Positions 16,138 through 25,182 of a DNA stretch of 64,000 nt are shown here, piece by piece. The notes under the pieces are model-generated. The model saw only the letters and a program-made list of their open reading frames with translations, was not told the origin of the DNA and searched no databases. Numbering within the stretch: the stretch's first letter is position 1; the number at the start of each line of letters is the position of its first letter. A program made the position numbers and the translations under genes. This DNA comes from Candidatus Solirubrobacter pratensis (GTDB lineage: Bacteria > Actinomycetota > Thermoleophilia > Solirubrobacterales > Solirubrobacteraceae): assembly GCF_000425945.1 (NCBI RefSeq), contig NZ_KE384480.1:652599-716598 (forward strand). The letters are read 5' to 3'.

Positions 16138-17160
16138 ATGGCCACCGTGACCCAACCGATGCGCAAGCTCCTCAACGACCCGGAGCAGATCGTCAAGGAG
16201 TCGCTCGCCGGCCTCGCGGCCGCGCATGGCGACATCCTCCGCGTCGACGCCGGCGCGCAGATCGTGGTGCGTGCCGACGCGCCGCGCCAGGGCAAGGTCG
16301 CCCTCGTCTCCGGCGGCGGCGCAGGCCACGAGCCGCTGCACGGCGGCTTCGTCGGCCTCGGCATGCTCGACGCGGCGTGCCCGGGCGCCGTCTTCACCTC
16401 CCCCGTGCCCGAGCAGATGCTCGCCGCCACCCAAGCGGTCGACGGCGGCGCCGGCGTCGTGCACCTCGTGAAGAACTACACGGGCGACGTCATGAACTTC
16501 AAGCTGGCGGCGGAGGACGCCGCCGACGAAGGGATCGGCGTCGAATCCGTCCTGATCGACGACGACGTCGCCGTGCAGGACTCGCTCTACACCGCCGGGC
16601 GTCGCGGCGTGGGCGCCACGGTGCTGGCGGAGAAGATCGCGGGCGCCGCGGCCGAGCGGGGCGACGACCTCGCCGCCGTGGCCGCGGTCGCGCGGCGCGT
16701 CAACGAGCGCGCGCGCTCGTTCGGCATCGCGCTGTCGTCGTGCATCCCGCCCTCGGCCGGCAAGCCGATCTTCGACCTGCCGCTCGGGGAGATGGAGGTC
16801 GGCATCGGCATCCACGGCGAGCCGGGACGGCGGCGCGAGCCGCTCGGCACCGCGCACGACGTCGCCGCCGAGATGGTCGAGGCGGTGATCTCCGACCTCG
16901 CGCCCGCAGCCGGCGCGGAGCTGCTCGTGTTCACGAACTCGATGGGCGGCACGCCGCAGCTGGAGCTCTACGTCCTGCACGGGGAGATCGAGCGCGCGCT
17001 GGTGGACCGCGGGCTGCGGCCCGCGCGGCGGCTCGTCGGGCCGTACATCACCTCGCTCGAGATGGCGGGCGCGTCGCTGACTGTGCTCGAGCTCGATGAC
17101 GAGCTCGCCGCGCTGTGGGATGCTCCGGTGCACACCGCCGGTCTCCGCTGGGGGGTCTGA
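16138..17160 (+). CDS. dhaK: Dihydroxyacetone kinase subunit DhaK
   Basis: A 340-residue substrate-binding subunit of PTS-dependent dihydroxyacetone kinase. It binds dihydroxyacetone covalently through a histidine, here most likely H226 in GIGIHGEPG. Other family motifs: ALVSGGGAGHEPLHGGFVG, FTSPVPEQM, KNYTGDVMNFKLA and NSMGGTPQLELY. It acts with DhaL (ADP-bound phosphotransfer subunit) and DhaM. ATG 16138 has a GAAGAGGAG ribosome site. dhaL follows after 4 bp. No glycerol dehydrogenase is present in the window, so how glycerol would become dihydroxyacetone is not shown here. Confidence 0.96.
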   Translation: MATVTQPMRKLLNDPEQIVKESLAGLAAAHGDILRVDAGAQIVVRADAPRQGKVALVSGGGAGHEPLHGGFVGLGMLDAACPGAVFTSPVPEQMLAATQAVDGGAGVVHLVKNYTGDVMNFKLAAEDAADEGIGVESVLIDDDVAVQDSLYTAGRRGVGATVLAEKIAGAAAERGDDLAAVAAVARRVNERARSFGIALSSCIPPSAGKPIFDLPLGEMEVGIGIHGEPGRRREPLGTAHDVAAEMVEAVISDLAPAAGAELLVFTNSMGGTPQLELYVLHGEIERALVDRGLRPARRLVGPYITSLEMAGASLTVLELDDELAALWDAPVHTAGLRWGV

Positions 17161-17164
17161 GCGA

Positions 17165-17812
17165 GTGGACACCGCCGTGGGAAACGCCGTCTCCGTCACC
17201 GCCTGGATGCATGAGGCCTTCGCTGCCGTCGCGGCGGAGGCGGATCACCTGACGCAATTGGACTCGGCGATCGGCGACGGCGACCACGGCGTGAACCTCA
17301 CGCGTGGCTTCCGGGCGGTCGAGCAGGCGCTCGCCGATCAGGACGGCACGCCGCCCGGCAAGCAGCTGATCCTCGCGGGAAAGACGCTCGTGTCGACCGT
17401 CGGCGGCGCGAGCGGGCCGCTCTGGGGCACGGCGCTGCGTCGCGCCGGGCGGGCGCTCGGGGACGCGGCGACGCTCGACGGGCCCGCGCTCGCCGGCGCC
17501 CTCGAGGCCTCGCTGGCCGGCGTGGTCGAGCTGGGCGCCGCGGAGCCGGGCGACAAGACGATGGTCGACGCCCTCGGGCCGGCGGTGGAGGCGCTGCGCA
17601 CCGCCGTCGACGGCGGCTCGTCGCTCGCCGACGCGATCGCCGCGGCCACAGACGCGGCCGCCGCGGGCGCCCGGTCGACGGTCCCGATGCAGGCCCGCAA
17701 GGGGCGCGCGTCGTATCTGGGCGAGCGCTCGATGGGCCATGAGGATCCCGGAGCGGCGTCGACGACCCTGATCGTCGCGGCGCTCGGGCGGGCGATCACC
17801 GCGGGCGACTGA
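17165..17812 (+). CDS. dhaL: Dihydroxyacetone kinase subunit DhaL
   Basis: A 215-residue subunit that carries ADP as a tightly bound cofactor, is rephosphorylated by DhaM and passes phosphate to dihydroxyacetone on DhaK. The nucleotide/Mg site is clear: DSAIGDGDHGVNLTRGF near the N-terminus (the three aspartates that hold Mg), GGASGPLWG in the middle, and MQARKGRASYLGERSMGHEDPGAAS near the end. GTG 17165 is 4 bp after dhaK. A GTG at 17177 is possible, and the open frame to 17096 is overlap with dhaK. The stop overlaps the ptsI start (TGATG), so the proteins are translationally coupled. Confidence 0.95.
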   Translation: MDTAVGNAVSVTAWMHEAFAAVAAEADHLTQLDSAIGDGDHGVNLTRGFRAVEQALADQDGTPPGKQLILAGKTLVSTVGGASGPLWGTALRRAGRALGDAATLDGPALAGALEASLAGVVELGAAEPGDKTMVDALGPAVEALRTAVDGGSSLADAIAAATDAAAAGARSTVPMQARKGRASYLGERSMGHEDPGAASTTLIVAALGRAITAGD

Positions 17813-19464
17813 TGGCCGAGCGCATCCTGCCGGGCCTGCCCGCCGCGCCGGGGGTCGCCACGGGCCGCGCGCGCGTGCTCGCGGCTGCCATCGACTCCGG
17901 TCCGGTCGCGGACCGCGACGAGGAGCTGGCGCGCGCCCGGGCCGCGCTCGCGGAGGCCGGCGCGCAGCTCGAGGCGCTCGCCGCGCGCCTGCGTGCGGAG
18001 GGACGCGGGGAGGAGGCGGAGATCGTCGAGACCGGCGTGCTGATGGCCGCCGACCCGGCGCTCGACGCCGCCCTGGAGGCGGCGATCCTGACGGACGGCC
18101 TCGCGGCGGCGGCCGCGCTGGTGCGAGCCTGCGCGATCCACGCCGACGCGATCGCCGCGCTCGGGGACGAGACGCTCGCGCTGCGCGCGGACGACGTCCG
18201 CTCGCTCGGGCGCCGCGCCGCCGCCCTGGCCGCCACGGGCGCGTCCGCCTCCGGCGGCTCGGCGCCTCCCGCCGCCGGCGCCCCCACGGTCCTGATCGCC
18301 GAGGACCTCGGGCCGGCCGACGTCGCCGAGCTCTCGCCCGACGTCGTCGCCATCGCGCTCGCGGCCGGCGGCCCCTCGGCGCACGCCGCCGTGATCGCGC
18401 GCGGGCTCGGGATCCCGATGGTCGTCGGCGCCGGAGCCGGAGTGCTGTCGCTGGACGGCGACGTGCTGGTCGACGGCGATCGCGGCGAGGTGGTGGCCGA
18501 GCCCGCGCGCCAGGTCGCCGAGCGGCGCGCCGTCGTCGCGCGCGGCCCCGGACGCACGCGGGACGGCGAACCGGTCCGCATCCTCGCGAACGCCGCCGGC
18601 TCGGCGGACGTGCGCGTGGCGCTGACGGCCGGCGCCGAAGGCGTCGGGCTGCTGCGCACCGAGCTGGCGTTCCTCGACGCGCCCGCGTGGCCGGATGAGG
18701 CCGCGCACCGCGCCGCGCTGGAGCCCGTCCTGCATGCGCTGGCCGGCCGCACCGCGACCGTCCGCGTGCTCGACTTCGGCGGCGACAAGACACCGCCGTT
18801 CCTGCGCGGGACGGACGCCCGCGGGATCGCGCTCCTGCGCTCCGCGCCCGCGGCGCTCGCCGCTCAGCTGCGCGCGATCGAGGCGGCCGGCGCCGGCACC
18901 GACCTGCGCGTGCTGCTGCCGCTGGTGCATGGGGCGGAGGACGTGGACGCCGTCCGCGCGCTCGCTCCGCGGGTGACCATCGGCGCCATGCTCGAGACCG
19001 CGGACGCGATCGGCGCGGCCGATGAGATCGCCGCCGCCGCCGACTTCCTCTCGATCGGCACCAACGACCTGACCGCCGACGTCCTCGGCGCGGACCGCTT
19101 CGCGCCCGGCGCGACGGCGACGCACGACCCGCGCATGGTCCGGGCGATCGTCCGGGCGGGCGAGGCCGCCGCCGCCCACGGCCGCGTGCTGGAGGTGTGC
19201 GGCGAGGCGGCGTCGGACCCGCGCATGATCCCCCTGCTGATCGGCGCGGGCGTCACCGAGCTGAGCGTGGGCGCGGCGCGCGTGGGGGAGACGTGGGAGC
19301 GCGTCGCGGCGGTCGACTCGCGCGACGCCGCGCGCCTGGTCCGCGCCGCGGCGAACGCGCCGGACGCGGCCGCGGTCGAGCGCCTACTCGGTCAGGCCGG
19401 CCACGCAGGCGGCGAGCGCCTCGACGGCCCCGGCCGCATCGTCCCCGCCGGCCGACAGCCGTAG
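17812..19464 (+). CDS. ptsI: PTS enzyme I (phosphoenolpyruvate-protein phosphotransferase)
   Basis: A 550-residue enzyme I, the first step of the PTS relay: PEP phosphorylates EI, then HPr, then DhaM. The N-terminal LPAAPGVATGRARVL is the usual EI start. The phosphohistidine domain has GGPSAHAAVIARGLGIPMVVG with H191 as the probable acceptor. The PEP-binding barrel shows LLRTELAFLD, VRVLDFGGDKTPPF, GAMLETADAI, SIGTNDLTADVLGADR and C463 in EVCGEAASDP. It is linked to dhaKL, so it is probably dedicated to dihydroxyacetone phosphorylation. Its last 27 codons (19384-19464) overlap the 3' end of the convergent HPr gene and look like an extension past the normal end. Confidence 0.94.
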   Translation: MAERILPGLPAAPGVATGRARVLAAAIDSGPVADRDEELARARAALAEAGAQLEALAARLRAEGRGEEAEIVETGVLMAADPALDAALEAAILTDGLAAAAALVRACAIHADAIAALGDETLALRADDVRSLGRRAAALAATGASASGGSAPPAAGAPTVLIAEDLGPADVAELSPDVVAIALAAGGPSAHAAVIARGLGIPMVVGAGAGVLSLDGDVLVDGDRGEVVAEPARQVAERRAVVARGPGRTRDGEPVRILANAAGSADVRVALTAGAEGVGLLRTELAFLDAPAWPDEAAHRAALEPVLHALAGRTATVRVLDFGGDKTPPFLRGTDARGIALLRSAPAALAAQLRAIEAAGAGTDLRVLLPLVHGAEDVDAVRALAPRVTIGAMLETADAIGAADEIAAAADFLSIGTNDLTADVLGADRFAPGATATHDPRMVRAIVRAGEAAAAHGRVLEVCGEAASDPRMIPLLIGAGVTELSVGAARVGETWERVAAVDSRDAARLVRAAANAPDAAAVERLLGQAGHAGGERLDGPGRIVPAGRQP

Positions 19465-19734
19465 CGAGGTGCCGCCCTTGGCGCCGAGCGAGAGCACCGA
19501 GAGCAGGCTCTTGGCGTCCGCCTCACGACCGCCGGCGGCCACCGTGATGCGCGCGCCGCTGAAGCTCATCGCGAGGCGCACGAACTGCGCCGCCGGCCGC
19601 GCGTGGAGATCGACGTCCGCGGGAAGCACGACGGTCGCCTCGGCGGCGGGGGGCGATCCCGCGGCGGCGGGCGGCGATCCCGCCGCGCCGGGGCGCGGCG
19701 ATCCCGCGTCCGGCTCAGAGCTTCGGGACGGCAC
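19384..19734 (-). CDS. ptsH: HPr-like phosphocarrier with an N-terminal linker
   Basis: A 116-residue protein. Residues about 33-116 are HPr: ATVVLPADVDLHARPAAQFV with the active-site H44, then ADAKSLLSVLSLGAKGG, the region around the regulatory serine. The first 32 residues are a Pro/Ala/Gly/Ser linker with a doubled GSPPAA unit, not part of HPr. GTG 19734 lies inside the end of dhaM (20-bp overlap), in the +1 frame. In many actinobacteria DhaM is an EIIA-HPr fusion of about 230 residues, so this looks like the second half of such a protein, separated by a frame change. It may be translated separately by coupling. Its 3' end overlaps ptsI by 81 bp on the other strand. Confidence 0.88.
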   Translation of the reverse strand: MPSRSSEPDAGSPRPGAAGSPPAAAGSPPAAEATVVLPADVDLHARPAAQFVRLAMSFSGARITVAAGGREADAKSLLSVLSLGAKGGTSLRLSAGGDDAAGAVEALAACVAGLTE

Positions 19735-20101
19735 GGGCCTCCTCCGCCGCACGCGCGACGTCGTCGATCGGCAGCCCGGCCGACGCCGTGACGGCGGCCG
19801 CCACCGCGCCCTCGACGAGCGGGGCGTCGAGCAGCCGCACGTTGCCGGTGCCGTTCGCCGCCTCGAGCACGGCGCGGACGGTGAGGATCGCGCTCCCGAG
19901 GTCCCCGAGCACGACGACGCCGTCGCCGCTGTCGGCCGCCTCGATCGCCGCGGAGACGAGCTCGGCGTCGGTCCCGAGGCCGCCGTCAGGCGTGCCGCCG
20001 GCGCCGTGGATGGCCACGTCCGGCCCCGCCATCTGGGCGGCCAGACGGGTCGTCCCGACGGCGATGTCCCGGCTGTGCGATACAACGACGATGCCGACCA
20101 T
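19715..20101 (-). CDS. dhaM: DhaM, EIIA-Man-like phosphotransfer subunit of dihydroxyacetone kinase
   Basis: A 128-residue EIIA-mannose-fold domain starting MVGIVVVSHSRDIAVG, with H9 in the same place as the phosphorylated His9 of E. coli DhaM, followed by AAQMAGPDVAIHGAGG and VVVLGDLGSAILTVRAVLE, typical of the family. It takes phosphate from HPr and passes it to DhaL-ADP. ATG 20101 was chosen. An upstream TTG at 20113 is possible but would place the start within the predicted -10. It ends AVPKL with TGA at 19715-19717, inside the HPr gene. E. coli DhaM fuses this domain to HPr and part of EI; here the parts are separate or frame-shifted. Confidence 0.9.
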   Translation of the reverse strand: MVGIVVVSHSRDIAVGTTRLAAQMAGPDVAIHGAGGTPDGGLGTDAELVSAAIEAADSGDGVVVLGDLGSAILTVRAVLEAANGTGNVRLLDAPLVEGAVAAAVTASAGLPIDDVARAAEEARAVPKL

Positions 20102-20112
20102 TCTGTCGGGCA

Positions 20113-20142
20113 AATCTACACTACCGAAGGCAATTCGACAAT
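20113..20142 (-). promoter_or_regulatory. Probable dhaM-HPr promoter overlapping the IclR site
   Basis: On the minus strand TTGTCG (20142-20137), a 17-bp spacer and TAGATT (20118-20113) form a plausible -35/-10 pair, 4/6 matches each. The -35 lies inside the IclR palindrome copy 2, so IclR binding would exclude RNA polymerase. The start would fall only a few bases before ATG 20101, giving a near-leaderless mRNA. Confidence 0.45.
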
Positions 20143-20150
20143 GCCGAATC
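20132..20150. promoter_or_regulatory. Probable IclR operator (copy 2)
   Basis: AATTCGACAATGCCGAATC matches the perfect glpF palindrome at 17 of 19 positions. It lies 10 bp upstream of the iclR ATG and 30 bp upstream of the divergent dhaM ATG. It could serve autoregulation of iclR and control of dhaM-HPr at once. Confidence 0.72.
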
Positions 20151-20160
20151 GGCTGGCAGG

Positions 20161-20982
20161 ATGAGCGAAGTCGACGAACAGACCGCGCAGGCGGGCCGGC
20201 GGCGGGGGACGATCCAGTCCGTCGACCGCGCCGCGCGCATCCTCAAGGCGCTCGCGGGCGGCCCGCGGCGCCTCGGCGTGAGTCAGCTCGCGGACCAGCT
20301 CGGCCTCCCGCGCCCGACCGTCCACGGCCTCCTGCAGACACTGCAGCAGCACGGCTTCGTCGAGCAGGACCGCGACTCCGACAAGTACCAGCTCGGCCCC
20401 GGCCTGCTGCACCTCGGCTCCTCCTACCTCGACCTCAACGAGCTGCGGGCGCGCTCGCTCGTCCACGCCGAGCGGCTGGCGCAGCGGACCGGCGAGGCGG
20501 TCCGGGTCGGGGTGCTGCACGGCGCGCACGTCGTCGTGGTCCACCACGTCTTCCGCCCCGACGCCGCGTTCCAGGTGCTCGAGGTCGGCGCCCAGCTGCC
20601 CGCGCACGCGAGCGCGCTCGGCAAGGCGATGCTCGCCTACGCGCCCGCGCACATCCTCGACGAGCTGACCGCCGACCCGCTCCCGCGGCTCACCAACAAG
20701 ACGCTCGGCGCGACCGCGCTCACCGCCCAGCTCGACGAGGTCCGGGCGACCGGCCTCGCGCGCGAGAAGGACGAGGCCGTGCTCGGCGAGGCCAGCCTGG
20801 CGGCGCCGATCGCCGACCACGCGGGCCATGCGGTCGGGGCGATCGGCGTCGTGGGCGACACGCGGCGGATCCTTCCGCGCGGCCCCGCCAAGGGCATCGC
20901 CGACGCGGTCGCCGACGCCGCGCGCAGCATCTCGCGCGAGCTGGGCGCGCGCGGCGGGCTTCTAGGGTTACCGCCCACATGA
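20161..20982 (+). CDS. IclR family transcriptional regulator of the dihydroxyacetone block
   Basis: A 273-residue IclR protein. The N-terminal winged helix-turn-helix lies at about residues 17-80 (IQSVDRAARILKAL, then VSQLADQLGLPRPTVHGLLQTL and KYQLGPGLLHLG). The C-terminal effector domain includes VRVGVLHGAHVVVVHHV, LPAHASALGKAMLAY, EVRATGLAREKDEAVLGEASLAAPI and VGAIGVVGDT. ATG 20161 follows a GGCAGG only 1 bp upstream, so the mRNA may be leaderless. Its neighbours and the duplicated palindrome point to control of glpF-dhaKL-ptsI and dhaM-HPr, with glycerol, dihydroxyacetone or a phosphorylated form as likely signal (inference). It overlaps a small downstream gene by 4 bp. Confidence 0.93.
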   Translation: MSEVDEQTAQAGRRRGTIQSVDRAARILKALAGGPRRLGVSQLADQLGLPRPTVHGLLQTLQQHGFVEQDRDSDKYQLGPGLLHLGSSYLDLNELRARSLVHAERLAQRTGEAVRVGVLHGAHVVVVHHVFRPDAAFQVLEVGAQLPAHASALGKAMLAYAPAHILDELTADPLPRLTNKTLGATALTAQLDEVRATGLAREKDEAVLGEASLAAPIADHAGHAVGAIGVVGDTRRILPRGPAKGIADAVADAARSISRELGARGGLLGLPPT

Positions 20983-21247
20983 AGCAGCTCGCCTACATCA
21001 CCCAGGGCCACTCCGAGTACGACCCGCGCCTGCGCGAGCTGCTCGACGCCACCGAGATCGACCCCGAGGAGTTCATCGGGCTCGACTACTTCTCGCTGAC
21101 GCCGTTCTTCGCCCTGGCAGGCGCCACGATCGAGCCGGACGCCCACTCGCACGGCACCGACGTCCACGTCACGGGCGTCAAGGTCCTCGTGCCGGAAGAG
21201 CTCGAGGACGCCTTCCTCGCGACGCTGCCGGAGATCCTCGCCGACGC

Positions 21248-21269
<22 letters not shown>
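20979..21269 (+). CDS. Small acidic protein of unknown function
   Basis: A 96-residue protein I do not recognise. It begins MKQLAYITQGHSEYDPRL, has an acidic middle (TEIDPEEFIGLDYFSLTPFF) and an acidic C-terminus ending AEDEG. No signal peptide, membrane segment or metal motif is evident. ATG 20979 overlaps the iclR stop (ATGA), so it is translated together with IclR. Its last 22 bp overlap the 3' end of the convergent recQ gene. Codon use is like that of the neighbours, with strong GC at third positions, which supports it being real. Confidence 0.72.
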
Positions 21270-22864
<1,595 letters not shown>

Positions 22865-22884
22865 CCCTGCCACAGTGACAGCCC

Positions 22885-24180
22885 GTGTGGAGCGATCGCA
22901 TCCTGCACTTCGTCGGGATCGGCGGCGCCGGCATGAGCGGGCTCGCTCTGGTCGCGAGCGCGCTGGGCGCGCGCGTGACCGGATCCGATCGTGCGCCCTA
23001 CGCCGGTCCGCTGCGCGATCTCGGCATCGAGCCCACCGTCGGCCACGCCGCCGCGAACGTCCCCGCCGGCGCCGAGGTCGTCTACAGCAGCGCCATCCCG
23101 CCCGACAATCCGGAGCGCGCCGTCGCCGAGCGGCAGCTCCACCGCGCCGACCTGCTCGGCGAGCTGACGCGCATCAAGCCGACGATCGCCGTCACCGGGA
23201 CGCACGGCAAGACGACGACGTCCTCGATGCTCGTGCACGCGATGCGCGGCGCCGGGATGGACCCGAGCTACCTGGTCGGCGGGGAGGTGCGCTCGACCGG
23301 CTCCAACGCGGGCTTGGGGAGCGGGGAGTGGCTGATCGTCGAGGCCGACGAGTCCGACCGCTCGCTGCTCAAGCTGCAGCCCGCGATCGCGGTGCTGACC
23401 AACGCCGAGCTCGACCATCACACCACCTACGCCTCCCAGCGTGACGTCGACGACACCTTCCGGGAGTTCCTGGCGAAGGCCCGCGAAGCGGTGATCTGGG
23501 ACCGCCCGAACCTGCTCGCGCTCGCCGGCGCGACGAAGACGACGCCGTTCGACGCGCGTCCAGAGCTGACGCCGGGCGGCTCGCGCTTCACGCTGCACGG
23601 CGTAGAGGTCGCGCTGCCGGTGCCGGGCGAGCACAACGCCCGCAATGCCGCCGCCGCGCTGGAGGCCGCGCGCCTCGCCGGCGCGGACCTGGCGGCCGCG
23701 GCGCGCGCGCTGCAGGACTTCGCCGGCGCCGGGCGCCGCTTCGAGCGCCTCGGGGCCACCGTCCACGGCGCGCTCGTCGTCGACGACTACGCCCACCATC
23801 CGACCGAGGTCGCCGCCACGCTCGCCGCCGCCCGGACGCTCGAGCCGGCGCGCGTGATCGCGGTCTTCCAGCCGCACCTGTACTCGCGCACGCAGCGTGA
23901 GGCGCGCCAGTTCGGCCAGGCGCTGGCCGCCGCGGACCTCGCCGTCGTCCTGGACGTCTATCCCGCGCGCGAGCGCGCCGAGGACCACCCGGGCGTCAGC
24001 GGCCTGCTCGTCGCCGAGGCGACGGCCGACGCCGCGGGCGGCAAGCGCGTCGCGTGGCTGCGCGACATCCCCACCGCCGAGCGCTTCCTGCAGAGCGAGC
24101 TGCGCGCCGGCGACCTCGTGCTCACGCTCGGCGCCGGCGACGTGAATCGCCTCGGCCACGCGCTCGTAGCAGGGACATAA
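22885..24180 (+). CDS. murC: UDP-MurNAc:L-alanine ligase MurC
   Basis: A 431-residue Mur ligase that adds the first stem-peptide residue. It has the N-terminal dinucleotide-like loop HFVGIGGAGMSGLA, the central P-loop VTGTHGKTTT (K109), EADESDRS, NAELDHHTTY and the C-terminal VVDDYAHHPTEVAATL plus FQPHLYSRT, all characteristic of MurC. GTG 22885 is the only start that gives a correct N-terminus. It resumes the dcw run after the glycerol/recQ block. With only 20 bp to the divergent recQ start, its promoter must lie within recQ or the mRNA must be leaderless. ftsQ begins 53 bp downstream. Confidence 0.96.
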   Translation: MWSDRILHFVGIGGAGMSGLALVASALGARVTGSDRAPYAGPLRDLGIEPTVGHAAANVPAGAEVVYSSAIPPDNPERAVAERQLHRADLLGELTRIKPTIAVTGTHGKTTTSSMLVHAMRGAGMDPSYLVGGEVRSTGSNAGLGSGEWLIVEADESDRSLLKLQPAIAVLTNAELDHHTTYASQRDVDDTFREFLAKAREAVIWDRPNLLALAGATKTTPFDARPELTPGGSRFTLHGVEVALPVPGEHNARNAAAALEAARLAGADLAAAARALQDFAGAGRRFERLGATVHGALVVDDYAHHPTEVAATLAAARTLEPARVIAVFQPHLYSRTQREARQFGQALAAADLAVVLDVYPARERAEDHPGVSGLLVAEATADAAGGKRVAWLRDIPTAERFLQSELRAGDLVLTLGAGDVNRLGHALVAGT

Positions 24181-24233
24181 GCGTCCGCGCCGAAGCACTG
24201 CGGCGAGGCTCCTCCCAGCCTCGCCCATCGCCC

Positions 24234-25034
24234 ATGACGTTCCCTTCGAGATTCCCTGTCCGGAGCCGCGTCGCCGTACTCCGGCTCGCGCTGCTCGCGA
24301 TCGGCGTCGCCGTGCTCGCCGCCGGCGGCTGGCTCTGGCTGCGCGACTCCGGGCTGGCCAAGGTGACGAAGGTCTCGGTGACCGGGGCGACGACCTCGGA
24401 GGCCGGGCGGGTGACCGCCGCGCTCGACGCGGCGGCGCGCAGCATGTCGACTCTGCACGTCCGCGAGCGCGTGCTCGAGGATGCCGTCGCGCCGTATTCG
24501 TCGGTCGCGTCGGTACGGGTGAAGACGAGCTTCCCGCACGCGATGACGATCCAGGTCGTCGAGCGCAAGCCGGTCGCGGCGCTCGAGATCGGCGACAGCA
24601 GGCTGCCGGTCACCGGCGGCGGGTTCGTCCTGCGGGGCATCACCGCCGATCGCGATCTTCCGACGATCCAGCTGTCGCGGCCGGTCGCCGGCAAGCGCAT
24701 CACCGACAAGCGCGTGCTCGGGGCGCTGGAGGTCGCCAAGGCGGCCCCCGCTCCGCTCCTGCACGCCGCCCAGCAACTCAGCGTGCAGCCGCGCGGCGTG
24801 GTCGTCGAGCTGCGCCAAGGGCCCGAGCTGGTGTTCGGCAACGGCCAGGAGGCGCTCGCCAAGTGGACCGCCGCGGCGCGTGTGCTGGCCGAGCCGTCGG
24901 CCGCCGGCGCGACGTATCTCGACCTCTCCGTTCCCGGGCGTGTGGCCGCCGGAGGGCTCGCTCCGGTCGCCGATCCGACACCCGACCCGAACGCTCAACT
25001 TCAGGGTGAGAATGGCCCAACCGTCAATCCGTAG
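24234..25034 (+). CDS. ftsQ: Division protein FtsQ
   Basis: A 266-residue bitopic membrane protein: short basic cytoplasmic start, one transmembrane segment at about residues 14-36 (LRLALLAIGVAVLAAGGWLWL), a POTRA domain at about 40-115 (VTKVSVTGATTSEAGRVTAALD ... VVERKPVAALEIGD) and the FtsQ/DivIB beta domain after it. A Pro/Asp-rich tail closes the protein. FtsQ links FtsL and its partners in the divisome. Sequence identity is low in the family, so POTRA plus position between murC and ftsZ carries the call. ATG 24234 puts the anchor in the right place; the frame is open further upstream only as shadow. Confidence 0.92.
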   Translation: MTFPSRFPVRSRVAVLRLALLAIGVAVLAAGGWLWLRDSGLAKVTKVSVTGATTSEAGRVTAALDAAARSMSTLHVRERVLEDAVAPYSSVASVRVKTSFPHAMTIQVVERKPVAALEIGDSRLPVTGGGFVLRGITADRDLPTIQLSRPVAGKRITDKRVLGALEVAKAAPAPLLHAAQQLSVQPRGVVVELRQGPELVFGNGQEALAKWTAAARVLAEPSAAGATYLDLSVPGRVAAGGLAPVADPTPDPNAQLQGENGPTVNP

Positions 25035-25081
25035 TCGAGAGTTTTGGCGTTTGCAACGATCCTTGCCGAGGTTCGCTCACG

Positions 25082-25111
25082 TTGACATCGGGAACGAAAC
25101 CGCCGTAAGTT
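25082..25111 (+). promoter_or_regulatory. Probable ftsZ promoter
   Basis: TTGACA (25082-25087, perfect -35) is followed by 18 bp and TAAGTT (25106-25111). It lies in the 148-bp gap between ftsQ and ftsZ, which is markedly more AT-rich than the surroundings and has no gene. A start near 25118 would give a leader of about 65 nt. Own promoters for ftsZ are usual. A 4-bp hairpin GCGG-TAAT-CCGC follows the -10. Confidence 0.6.
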
Positions 25112-25182
25112 GCGGTAATCCGCGCCTTGCTGAGCCTGCTAAAACGCTCGACCCTAACTAGAGGCCCGGACGGAAAATCTTC

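Noticed and set aside
19715..19734. Definite prfB-type programmed frameshift
   Set aside because: The CTC-TGA context resembles the prfB slip site, but the upstream SD-like stimulator is missing and CTC gives poor re-pairing after +1 slip. Kept only as one of three explanations.
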